Source: Anastrepha obliqua (taxonomy: Eukaryota > Arthropoda > Insecta > Diptera > Tephritidae). From it: DNA of 64,000 nt. Where the stretch lies: the NCBI RefSeq assembly GCF_027943255.1, contig NC_072896.1:4898001-4962000 (forward strand), written 5' to 3'. The translations under genes were made by a program, and so were the position numbers. The notes below the pieces were generated by a model. It had not been told where the DNA came from and did not search any database. It was given only the letters and a program-made list of their open reading frames with translations. Positions 35,527 to 47,800 of this stretch are shown here, piece after piece. Position 1 is the first letter of the stretch. The number at the start of each line of letters is the position of its first letter.

Positions 35527-36856
35527 TAGGACCAGTTAATTTTTTTCGACATCGCTCCCAGAAGATTCGGTTTCTATATATAAAATAAAAGTATAAGAAA
35601 GAAGTCCGCTAGAGCAAAGCTTTAAAGTCGATTTCAAGCCAATAATATTTGTGAATCATTAATTTTTTGATTTCACACGATGTTGAGCATTTTTTCCATA
35701 TACTAGGTTGCTCAATAAAGTTTACGGTTCGATAAGAGAACCAAAATTGTGTGGTTTGAAATACACTTTATTATTCAATACAGTCTACTTGAACATCAAT
35801 AAACTTGGTCCAATGAGAGTCCAAATTATGACTTCCAAACCTGACCTGAAGTGCGAATCTCGAAGGGCTGCAAAATACGATTCCACATCTGGATGACCTC
35901 ATCATTTGATGAAAAACGCTTTCGCATTTTTTTGGGTCTGAAAACAGATCGTAGTCGTTAGGGGCCAAATCTGGTGAATACCGTGGCTGTTCAAGCAATA
36001 CGAGCTTTAATTCATGGACTTTAGCCATTGTCAAACTGTTCTTGTAACACGGTGCATTATCCTGATGAAAAATATTTGTTTTCTTTTGCAAACTGGGTAT
36101 TTTTTCACGAATTTGTTAGCAAATGTAGCACCCATTGTACACACAGCTTTCTGAAAGCCAATACTTCAGTCAAAATATTGCTTACACTGCCCAATGAGAT
36201 GCCTGGGGCTTCTGCTAAATCTCTTTCAGTCAATCGACGATTTTCCGGAAGCATGAATTGACGACAAAATAAAACTTCACATACGTTCATATGAAGATTA
36301 TACCAACAAAACAAACAAAAATTTGGGCTACTAGCAATGCCCTCTTATTGAACCGCGAAACTTATAGAACAACCTAGTACTCGAAAAAAACTTCCGAAAA
36401 TGTGCTTTAATGGAAGAAGTTTTCTGAACTTCGTATGCAAATAAAATTTTGGAAAATCAACGGGATTTTTGAGCCACTTCAAACTAGCACTTCATTGAGC
36501 TAAAATTTAATGGGCTATAAAACTGCATTGCCAAAAGTTTTGTAAAAACTCTGATTAAAAAAATTAAAGCTTTTATGATAATTTTTGGAAATGTGTTAAA
36601 TTTTTTGTGAATTTTGATAAAGTTTTATAAGATTTTTGTTGTATTTTTATCAAAAATTTACGAAAAAGATGATACATGTAAAAAAGAATGTAAAGAATTA
36701 TTGTAAAATACGAAGTGGCTTGATTATGTGAGCATAAGTGTAACTTCTTTTAAAAATGGGGACTCGGAATTGACTTTTTTTATAATTGTATGTAGAATCC
36801 GAATCTGTTCGGAACGATGTCGAAAAAAATAGTTACATACAAATTGACCCGGCCTA
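35527..36856. mobile_element. hAT-type MITE (R family) containing a nested mariner
   Basis: The outer ends are TAGGACCAGTTAATTT on the left and TAGGCCGGGTCAATTT on the right (inverted), followed on both sides by TTTTTTTCGACATCG and AGATTCGG. Flanks ACATTTAT and ACACTTAC fit a decayed 8-bp duplication. The terminus is the same as that of the element at 40658-41252. The interior right half matches the dispersed R repeats. A mariner derivative sits at 35706-36374. Confidence 0.7.
35706..36374 (-). mobile_element. mariner (DD34D) deletion derivative
   Basis: 669 bp flanked by TA, with inverted ends GGTTGYTCWATAA and a further match to GCGGTTCAATAAGAG. On the minus strand the N-terminal HTH part (RRLTERDLAEAPGISLGSVSNILTE) is joined to the C-terminal catalytic part (FHQDNAPCYKN...YSPDLAPNDYDLF; 34 residues between the last two Asp). 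The middle, with the first Asp, is deleted. Confidence 0.85.
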
Positions 36857-39834
36857 ACACTTACACATTTTTTTCTTTATTTTTTCCTCTCATATTTCAG
36901 TAGTCAATAAGTCAGAAAGCCTTAACCCTGCTTTTAGATTTTGCAAAAGGGTTCGTTGTCTGATTTTCAATGGCACTCACTGTAAGTATTTATGTTCATA
37001 GATATGTATCAAAATACATACAACCCCTTTGGTCACATTTTTATCATGATGAATGAAAGAATCGTTACCTTGAGACGGTAATTTCATAAAATTTTTGGAC
37101 TGATAAAATAAACTCTTTTATGATTTCCGTTTACAACTACCAAACAGGCAAGGTACCAAAAATTTTCATTTAATAAGATGCGTCACCTTTGAACAAAATG
37201 GAATGTTTTGGATACATTTCATTTTTCGTTTGTATTTAGAAGAGAAATATACATATATGTTATACTTAAATACAATAACAACAACCTGGCACATGCATTT
37301 TTGAAAGGAGTTTAGACAAAACGTTTCCTCCATCTTGATGCTGGCTTAAAAATTGAGGGCGCACTATGTTTAGCCGCCTCGGTACGATACATGTTTTTTA
37401 TGGCAAGCTTTGATAAGCTGATTTTTTTATTATGCAAAGATGACAGCAATACACTCAAAGTTATCTTTTTTCTATCATTTTAATGCTCTATACCCACTTT
37501 GAAATACGAATGCAAGACCAGATACTCGGCTACTACATACATATGTATAAGTATATATGTATGGTATATACATACATATAATTTTCGCATACCCACGTTG
37601 TTGGCTGTTTGATCAAGCTCTTACGCCAATTTGTGTGTGGCTCTTGATGTTGTACTACCGCCCCCATAAGTTTAGGTTTAATAAAAGAGTAATGGAAAAA
37701 ACGCGCCAAATGTTTTTTATATATGCCTCGTCGAAAATCTGGGTAAACATAGATGCAAATTAACAGACGATGCAGATCTTCATGCAAACATATACATACA
37801 TACATATATTGTTATCCCAGTGCGACTTTTGTATAATAAATATGTAGATTTTTCTTTCATTTGCATTCAACGCCTCTAAAGCTTTACATTTCCCGGAATC
37901 TAACAAACAAAACATCAACTGAAACTTGTTTTGTATTCTCTCGCAGATGCCCAAGTTTATACATTCATATGTACATACGAGTATTTATATGTTAATCTAT
38001 ACATATAGAATATATCTATTTAATTGTGTTCAACTGGAAAACAGCAGACGGGAAAAACGTGACAGTTTTTATATTCCAAATAACAATAAAGCAATGAGAT
38101 AAATCATGAGTCTCTGTGCCCAAGTCGAATTTCTCGCAACAAATTAGTATTTCCCTCTAAATGTATATCCATGAAATATATGTACCATTTTTGCAGAAAA
38201 TAAGTAAATATCTGTCAAGGAAAAGTGTAATGAAAAACTAAATTTTATGTAAAGTACAAATTCGTATAGGTGAAAATAGTCACTGATACTTTAAACCAAA
38301 ACCACTTTTTTCTTGAGCGCCTTTCCTCATTTTAATATAAAACAAACTTCATATGGCAAGAATATTACTGGCCCTAACTGCTATTAATTCGAACCTCTAC
38401 AATTTCGCCTCATATACCTACATCCCGTTGCAAAATTATAAACTCTTCAAAACATTAAACTTTTTAACCAAATTTTTTTTTTAAATAATTCTATGTATGC
38501 AGCTTCATAGCCTATTGAATTTTAGTTTAACAAAGTGCAAGTTTCAAGTGACTACAAAATACCGTCGATTTTTGGCAATATTTTTCGTTTACGGTGCTGA
38601 GCAAAAGATACTCCTCTGATTTACGAGTATTCATTACAAATTCTTCCTATTGTACTCGCTACTTTTGAAGCCATTATTTGCTTATGATGATATTGCCGAA
38701 GCCGCTGACCAAAAGTCCAACAAACTTGGTGTAGGATCCTGTTATTCAATTTCCAATTCCTTCATTTTGTAGAAATTTCTTGATAGTGACTCCAAATAGT
38801 GCCTATGGATTAATTGAATGCTGAAATTGAATTACTAAATCACAAGCTGTTATGCCTATGAGTTCAGATTCAAGGTTTAAATTTCTGCTCTGAAAAGTCG
38901 TTGATTCGCTTTTTCTCAAATATAATTACGTACATTGCCCGCAAGTCCCTTAGAGGACTCGAAATTCTTTTGAAATAATATTTTTTTATATTTTCTCAGA
39001 ATTTACACAACCTTTTAATCGTTCAGTCTTATGACTCTAATCATGATTGAATTTTATACATTAAAATTTTTCGCTCCGTGTTTGGATTGAGAAAGCTCAA
39101 AATTACGCGAGAAACTCAAACGTTAAAAGTCGATGAAGCGTTGTCAATAGAACGTTTGAAAGCTAGAAGCGCTTGGAGCGCATGATGTAAAGCTGTCATT
39201 TGGCCATATCTCATACTGTTCAGTGCATTTCTGTTCGTTTTTCACAGAAGTAAAGCAACCGTGGATTTGAACATTAGACGCGTCCCGATAGAATATGTAA
39301 AAGAACAGGTTATACATCATTTTATTTATTTATTTAGTCTAAGCAATAAATCTTACAGACTACGACTGGCACAAACTATTATATTACATTACATACAACA
39401 TTAATATTTTCAAATACTGAAAAATGGAATCCAAAATATTCAAGAAAACTGCACTTGAAACAGAAAATCAAAGGAAGACAGTGAAGCATTGACTTGACGA
39501 CAATAGTGTCAGAATTTTTCAGCAAATTCAGTGAGATTCACGATTAAGAGAATACTGAAGGTAGTGACACATTGTGAAAAGATTTTTAGAGGTGTACTAC
39601 CTAGCAGGCAGAATTTGACAGATATGCCGACGTCATTCGTTTTGAGTTTCACTAAGCCAAAGCTAAATTTTATGAAACACAAAACGAGTGACGTAGAATC
39701 CAAAGTTTCCCTCAAATTTTTTTTATCATATCTAACGAGCAAACCTGGTATCTATCATCCTTGGTAGTCACACGATGTACAGAATACAAAAATGTGTTGG
39801 TGAAAAGATTTCAAAGGTGAACTCTTTAACAGAC
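36857..39834. other. AT-rich intergenic DNA with one R-family copy
   Basis: 38365-38605 is a reversed R-family copy. ACATAT microsatellite-like tracts lie at 37536-37580 and 37790-37810. No gene was recognised; the open frames at 37533-37805 and 39509-39767 are repeat-like or lack motifs. Confidence 0.45.
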
Positions 39835-40045
39835 CGTTATTCTCTGAGCGAATTTCACTGAATCAGTGTGCTTATAAAAAAACTGAGATTGTGTTGGTGA
39901 TATATGAAAACGAATCATCCAATGTCACTTCGTTGCCATCTGAACAACGACTGATTGGACGAGAGTGCGAATGCATGTGTATTCCCAAGTGACGTGGCAG
40001 CCAAAGTTCTCCTCACAATTTTCTTTTTCGCCATACATAGCTAAA
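39835..40045 (+). repeat. Dispersed repeat, copy 2 (partner of 4455-4712)
   Basis: Matches 4455-4712 with substitutions and an internal deletion of about 35 bp (GAAATGATCGTGCAGTATTC region absent). Both end in the same ACAATTTTCTTTTTC tract. Confidence 0.65.
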
Positions 40046-40657
40046 TAGCACACCTGGTAATCTCTCAGCCTTGCAAAGGTGTGACCATCTTCTAACCGCT
40101 AATTGGCACTCAAGCCACTCAAGCAGTCAAAGTTACTCTCCCAATTGTGCTTCGGACGGTCAAATCTTATATCCTATTGAGGTTTGTCACGATACCGCTG
40201 CTCTGCTCTTAGTGATTTGGCATAATTAACTGTTGAGCAGACGATTTTTTTACAATCAACTCTTGTCCACAGTTTTTATTATTTACACTACCCTAATCTA
40301 ACTTTTTATTTTTATTTATAAATCTTCGCAATTTAGGAAGCTGTTTTCGCAGTTTCTTCACATATCTCATTTCGAATTACAAGTTACGCTAATTTTGTCA
40401 TGAGTATTGTATGACTTCCGAGTGGGGTTGGTGGTTAATATTTCCCGCACTCCATGAATCCATCGAACACGATCATCTTTTCTATATTAAAATAGTGTGA
40501 CTGCTTATAATAAAAATCCCATGATTGTCGCAATTTGTTATTCGGCACGTTACGTCCTTCTTAGCGTTTTTGGCAATTACAACGATGAAATATCACATGC
40601 GATCGGGGTGTAAAAACCCCAAATATGAATCACACATACAAGTAAGTATGTACATAT

Positions 40658-41252
40658 TAGGGCGGGTCGATTTAAAAATCGCTCATCTGTGAAAATCGTA
40701 CCCCAATTGGGGGATATTAGAATTCGTTTTAGAGGTATGGTTCCTTCGGCAAAGTTGCTTATTTTGATCCCTAGAATATGATTTTCACAGATCAATGGGC
40801 GATTTTTTTGCCTCCCCACAAAAGACACTAAAAGTTCGACCCAAATTGGGGGACATCAGAATTCGTTTTATAAGTATGGTTCCTTCGGCAAAGTTTCTTA
40901 TTTTGATCCCTAGAATATGATTTTCACAGAGCAATGGGCGATTTTTTTGCCTCCCCACAAAAAACACTAAAAGTTCGACCCAAATTGGGGGACATCAAAA
41001 TTCGTTTTAGAGGTATGGTTCCTTCGGCAAAGTTTCTTATTTTGATCCCTAGAATATGATTTTCACAGAGCAATGGGCGATTTTTTTGCCTCCCCACAAA
41101 AGACACTAAAAGTTCGACCCAAATTGGGGGACATCAGAATTCGGTTTAGAGGTATGGTTCCTTCGGCAAAGTTTCCTATTTTGATCCCTAGAATATGATT
41201 TTCACAGAGCAATGGGCGATTTTTTTGCCTCCCCACAAATCGACCCGGCCTA
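40658..41252. mobile_element. hAT-type MITE with four 139-bp tandem repeats
   Basis: Inverted ends TAGGGCGGGTCGATTT and TAGGCCGGGTCGATTT. The 8-bp duplication GTACATAT flanks it (40650-40657 and 41253-41260), typical of hAT insertion. The core (about 40700-41245) is about four copies of a 139-bp unit at high identity. It ends 344 bp before the gene B start codon. Confidence 0.85.
40700..41245. repeat. 139-bp tandem repeat array, about 4 units
   Basis: The landmark AATTGGGGGA recurs at about 40706, 40845, 40984 and 41123, every 139 bp. Units differ by a few substitutions; the first is the most diverged. Minus-strand open frames here repeat the same peptide and are artefacts of the array. Confidence 0.9.
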
Positions 41253-41596
41253 GTACATATGTACGGACCCTAGGCGTCTACTTATAGGAAAGAAGACGCA
41301 CGAAGAGCAATGGTTTTTGAAGGAATGTTGGAAATTCTACAATTTAGGCGCTTTCTCTTCTTATCAACGTCACTAACAGCTAGTCATAGTACAAAAGTTG
41401 TCGGCTTTAACCGTAAATTTTTACTAACATTTTATTGATAAGCAACACGAGAATGAAGCGCAACAAATGGTAAGAACACTAAAAAGCCATTAAAAATAAC
41501 ATGCGAGAGAATTTGTAAATAAAATAAAACAATTATCGGCTTAAGCGATCGCGTGAACAACCAAGTCAAGTGCAATTAATAAAAAAATACGAGCAA
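41253..41596 (+). promoter_or_regulatory. Presumed promoter/5' UTR region of gene B
   Basis: 344 bp between the hAT-type MITE and the first ATG of gene B. It is less repetitive than its surroundings. No unambiguous TATA box was seen. The assignment is positional inference. Confidence 0.35.
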
Positions 41597-44500
41597 ATGT
41601 ATACGAGTGCTACCAAAAAAATGGAAAGAGTGGCGGCTTCTATGGAGCGCCCCGATGCGCCGATCAGTACAAAACCTAGTGACTATGGTAGCACAACGCT
41701 TAAAAATCGCGCTCCACCCACCTACGGCCAAGATATAACGGCGGAAATACGCATAACCAGCAACGAGTGCGCTCTAGATTCGAACGAAAAAAGCTACGAC
41801 CACGACGACAGTGACCATTCGGTTGGGCATCACTATTCCAATAGCAGTGCAACAGACGTAAACGACATCACTTACCAGAGTTTACCAATACCTGCCACCA
41901 CTTACACATCAAGTCTCTTTGCTGCCGCGTGCAGTACATCTTCAGCGCCGCGCTTCCAAACACGAAACTCCCACCCCCGTCATTCTCGTTACGCATACAG
42001 CAGAATGGAAACGTACATTGATGAAAGTTCAGCCCCGAAGAAATCTAAATGGAACGCAGGATCATTTCAACGTTTCGAAACGTTCCTGTTTGTGGTGAAT
42101 CAAATGTGTATCGGTTTTGTGACCATCTACATGAGTTTTCTTTGCATCACAAACGGACTACAGCAGACGCCTCTTCATGCGTGGATGGTAACACTCGGGG
42201 TAAGTGGTCAACGAAAATTATTTATATATCTAAGTTATTACAACATCCAACAAAAAATACATTACGGTTTGGGAAAAGAGTTAAATGCGGGACTAATTAA
42301 AAAAAAGATGCGAAATGTGTATCTTGGGAAGATTTATTTTAAGGCTTGAGTACTTAAAATGAGAATACAAATCAGAAATACAGTGGTCACACAATTTATT
42401 CGTGCACCCTGCGTAGTACGTAAAAAATTTAGCTTTGCGCAAAATATTTGCTGTGGCTATATTTTTTTTTTTTTTGCGGTCAGTGTAAGAATGTTACATT
42501 CCTGATGGATTGCCGCAAACAAAACTCCAGTTATTTCAACTCACACTGAGGGATTCCAAGGAAAGCAGGCAGACGCACAGTGGTCCGGCGGTCGGACAAA
42601 ATTCAATTTTTCAACATTTTTGAAATAAAAATTTGATAATGCAGATGTTTTCCTAAATATTCAAAGTAGATTTCCTGAAAATATTACTTAATTTAAAAAA
42701 TTTTTCATTGTAGTTTTTTGACTTTAAACATGAAATTGTATGCAAATCGTACTTCATACAAGAGTTTCATTTTCATGTCTGCAAATAAATATTACCATTT
42801 GATTGTTAACCAAATATTGAAAAAAAAGATAATTGAATATATTAACGGAAACAGTAATAATTCTCTTAAGTTGTGATACAAAATCCAATTTTTTTTTTTT
42901 GAAATTTCAAAATTTTTCGAAATTTTTTTTTTAAAGATCATTTTTTCGAGTGGTCCACACCGGTCTACTTGAACTCAACAGGAGTGATGTAGCCACATAT
43001 TTCAGCTATGATCTCAAACTGAAACCTGTTGCGCAAAGTTGCGCAAATTAAAAATAATGTAGCTTTTGTGCATTTACCCACAGGCAAAACGTTACATATG
43101 GCTTATGCAATTTTGTGTAATAGACAGAAAAAGACATCACAGACCCCATCAGCATTAAGAGACAACTAAAAAAACAATGACAGATTTATTAAATGCTTTG
43201 CTTTGTTCATCAGATGTAGTTGTAATATCAAAAACTAAGGTTCCGAAAAACAAGCCAAAACCATTTTCAAAAATTTGAAAACTGATCCAGCCTCAGAAAA
43301 CAGCTCATCAGAAACCGAGTATTCTGAATCATAAAAACAAATTAAAAATGAAAAACAAAAAAACAACTAAATATCCAAAAAAAAATTTAAAAACTAAAAC
43401 AAAAAAAAAGTTTAAAATTAAAAATAAAAAAAAATTAAAAATTAAAAAAAAAAATAAAAAATTTAAAATTAAAAAAAAATAAAAAATAAAAAAAATCCAA
43501 AAACAAAAAAAATGAGGAGAGAATAACCTTACCGTAAACCTCCACGTGGTATTCTCTGGGGTCGTGAAAAATGTAAAAATGAACTCACCAGCTAATTACG
43601 GAAGTAAAAATGTATTTATGGTATTCAATGAATTTAAAATTTGCTAAAACTAAGGTCAGGTTCGTCATCACTGATCCTTAAAACCCCTAAATATATGTTT
43701 TCAGCTTAATTAAATGAGTTTTTGAATTTTGTCCGCCAGCGCCTTCTGGTAGGACCACTGTGAGACGTAGCAAAATGCTGCAAAACATTTATTCGTATAC
43801 TTTCAGTTCATGATATTGTTGCTACAAAAATAACAGAAAAAACGTTTGTGTTTTTACTAATATTGCTGAAAACAAAATAATATAGGTTTTTTTAGTATTT
43901 CTCACTGATTCAGTTTCAGTTGCACGTAATATCTCGATTGAAAGTGGCAAAATGGGACGAAGTGCGGATTTACCATTAGAAATGCGTAAAATTGTTATTA
44001 AATTGTATTTGGAAATCAACTCTGCAAAAAAATTGGCAAATCGCGATTATACGGTGCAAAGTGTTATTGCTAATTACGTTAATACTGGGAAATCGGAAGC
44101 TAATCACCACCAAGCCGGAAGGCGAAAAATATTAACTTGACGTGCGGAACGCAACATTATAGCATCAGTCGCGCGAAATTCCAAAATAACCTCCACGATG
44201 CTATGCCGAAATATTCTAGAGTCTTTGCATAAAAAAGTAAGCCCATAAACAGTCCGTAATTGTCTGCAAAACGCTGTTTATCATAGCAGAGTGGCACGCC
44301 GAAAGCGCTACATTTCAGATATTAACAGAAAGAAGAGATTGGAGTTCGCCAAATACTATATAATTCAGCCAGATTCTTTTTGGGAAAACGTCATATTCAG
44401 TGATGAGTCGACATTTAATGTTTCTGGATCAGATGTTTCCTCCAAAAGTTTGGCGAAAAGAACATAGGTATATACAAACATATTGAAAAAACCCGTTTTA

Positions 44501-44845
44501 CTATCGTTAAGCATGGAAGAGGAAATGCAATGGTTTGAATTTTTTATTATAATCTGGTATTATTTTCGGCCGCCGTAGCCGAATGGGTTGGTGCGTGACT
44601 ACCATTCGGAATTCATAGAGAGACCGTAGGTTCGAATCTCGGTGAAACACCAAAATTAAGAAAAACATTTTTCTAATAGCGGTCGTTTCTCGGCAAGCAA
44701 TGGCAAACCTCCGAGTGAATTTCTGCGACGAAAAAGCTCCTCATAAAAAAATATCTGTCGTTCGTTGTGGAACAACATCAAGACGCACACCACAAATACG
44801 AGAAGGAGCTCGGCCAAACACCCAAAAAGGGTGTACGCGCTAATT

Positions 44846-44893
<48 letters not shown>

Positions 44894-47800
44894 ATGGCAT
44901 TTATTCCTTAAATATGATATGCCACGGTTACAAGTTACATCAGTCCAATTTTTGACTACTTTTCCCAATAAATCTGAATAATAAATTTAAATGAGCCCAA
45001 TCAGCAAAAATGCAACGCAGATGAGGGTCATTTGGCTTCCATTTTTGTACGAGCTATATTTTACAGGCACGTAACCCAAGATCCTTATGTAAAATTTTCC
45101 ACGTAGTCGAGGAACAAAGGCCAGCAAGTTGAGACCGACGACGAATCGACATTTCGGCGTCTTCTTCAACACTTCGCTCTATGAACTTCGCCCAAGTAAT
45201 AAAAAAGCTCCTATTTTTTTTAAACTCCAGTTCTTTGCAAAAAAAAAACAACAATAAATACATTTATTTTTAAATGTGTAAATGTAGTAATTATTTAATA
45301 CTCATTGCTCAATAATTTTGCAAAAACAATAGCTTGCAATTGACACTGTCTATCAATAGGTCTGTTCATGTAAAAAAAATCCAGTAACTTGCCCTTAACT
45401 TAATATCTGAAAATTCATGCCCAAAGAGAAAAATATCAAAAAAAGTACATGAACGTAAAACCAGCAAAAATTTGCAAATTTTACGAACAGCTGATTCAAA
45501 TATTGATGGGGTAAATTACAAAAATTTAAAATTTTTTAGTTCAGCACACAATAATTTGTTCCATTTCATCATCGCTATCAGATGAAGAACATTTCATTAG
45601 CGATTGTATTTCTTATTGTGGCAATCACAGCGTTCTTCATATTTTCCTTGCTTCCGTCTATGCATGAAAGCATAAAACACAAAAGATACCTTCGGAAACT
45701 GCAGCAACGGTGGCTGGAGGCTGTGGTCGGAAGTACATATCTCTATAGTTTTTTTTTTTTTAGTGGGACTAGTAGTAAATCTTTTTATTTATAAATATTT
45801 CATCTTACATTTCAATAATTTTTACAATAATTCGTTTAAATATATAAATATTATACATAAAGACAGAAATAATAAATTTGTGGCAATAACAACGTTGTCT
45901 GTCACAGCTCAAAAATTCATCAAAAATTTAACTCTGCAATAAGAAAATTTCTATAGCGTAAGGCTTAGTATATAAAGCAAGTTAGTCTTCTCCAATTATG
46001 GCCATTAAGTATATTTATTACTTCTGCTTCCTTTAGCTTCGCTGCGTTTAGATATTTTCTTCTGATCTCCTTCAGTACCGGATATCTTCCTAAGAAGTGC
46101 TGCATATCTTCTTCCTCGTTTAAATTGCAGAGGGTGCATATTTTCTGAGCATCTCCATACGTAGTTGCATTTAGCTTCAGTAAACCACATCTTGCTTTGA
46201 AGATTGTCGTAATATCTTCTAGCCGCATATCTTCTTTAATATATGATTCCCCTTTTGAGTAGTCTAAATGTTTATAAATTCGCGTCGCGCTTGACTGTGC
46301 TTTTTGCGCGCGCTTGCCATGTTGATATCTTTTATTTTCATTTCGGTAAGAAGTTGCACACAGCGATCTTACCAGTCTATAGCGGTGATGTTTTCTTCAA
46401 ACTTCAGACCGAACTCTATTCCCATGTCCTTCAAATGCTTAAGCCAAAACACATTTTTACTTAAGATGCCTTGTGTTAGTTTGCCTGTTGCAATTATATT
46501 TATAAATAGTTTTCCAGATATACTTCATGTGTAATTCTAAAGAATACATGTGGCTATCTTCTAAATTAGTTTCTAATGTTATTGCATAATTTTAAGTGAA
46601 CTCAGGTATCATTGGCCGATTCCTATTTAGCATATGACCTCGAATAAAGTAATTAAATTTTATCTGAAATATATTTACTTATGTATATTCTCCATTTTAA
46701 TCACCATTTTTATTTAAATTTAGAATTTTGACTCAATTCGCAAATTTTAATTCGCGTTTATTTTTATTTTGCGATCAGCTGTTTTTCTCACTTGCAAATT
46801 CGTACAAGTAAAATTTTACCCGGTAAAAACTTGCAACTTCCCCTTAAAATGAAATGTCCTTTTGCTCTCTCACTTTCCCCTATTTTGCAAGTTTTTTGGA
46901 TGCATGAACACCAAAACTTGATAATGTGAACAAATGTTACAAAATATTTGTTTCGTATAATAACTATAATAATATAGAACTGACCTGCACACTGATCGAT
47001 TCCTTACTTGCTGTTAAAAGCGATTTTGTGTCAGTATTCGAAAATGTCAAAACTTCTTGAATATTATGGGGGATATTCATTAATTGTTCTCCCCATATTA
47101 TTACTGAACATGAAGCTATATTAATGCCTAATTTTTACCCTGTGTCAGCCATCTTGAGCTACTTAATAAATCCGTGATATTCTCTTCGAAAAGCTACTTT
47201 TTACTTCAGATAAAATTTTAAAGGAAAAGTACTCAAAAGCATTGAAATGAAAACTTTAGCAATAGAGAGCGCTAAGTCTGTTCATATAGCAAAAGCAAAT
47301 ATCAATTAAAAGATTGGGTAAAATCGTGCGGCACTTCATTAAAACCAGGCGAACAATTTGCATTCATCACTTTCCGGCAACAGATTTCGGGATTGAACCA
47401 GATTGGAAGAAGCTGAAGCTGTCTACTAATATTCTTTCGATGGCTATCGAAATTTTGCGTTGTTGGAATGAGTCCGGATGGCCTATCCTTTGGTTGACGC
47501 TTCTCCGCAAACAGAGTAAACTTTTTTTATTTAAAAAGTGTAGCTTTATTTAAACGAATTTTGATTTAGTTCATATACTGATTGTCGTGTGTTTCCCCTG
47601 GGAAAAATTAGCCCATCTTAAGGAACGGCTTGTGAAACTAAATAAATTGAAATCTAACGTCATTCAATACTTTCTGATAGGCAGATTAAAAAATTGGAAG
47701 ACTCAAACAAAACAAATCATTGGGCTTGGCGCGAAATGGCACCGGCTAATACCCAAATTCGTACATAGATTAGCATAGGTCTTTTGAGAATAAAAAAAAA

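Noticed and set aside
40577..41106. Three minus-strand frames with nearly the same peptide (RQKNRPLLCENHILGIK)
   Set aside because: They are translations of the 139-bp tandem repeat inside a MITE, shifted by one unit each; not a repeat protein.
42378..42400. CAGTGGTC at the Tc1 left end, considered as another Transib end
   Set aside because: It is TA-flanked and followed by Tc1-type subterminal sequence repeated near 43790; the ACAAAATTC box is absent.
43340..43510. Highly A-rich segment suggesting a poly(A) tail
   Set aside because: It lies inside the Transib-like element, far from any LINE or SINE 3' end; better read as low-complexity DNA.
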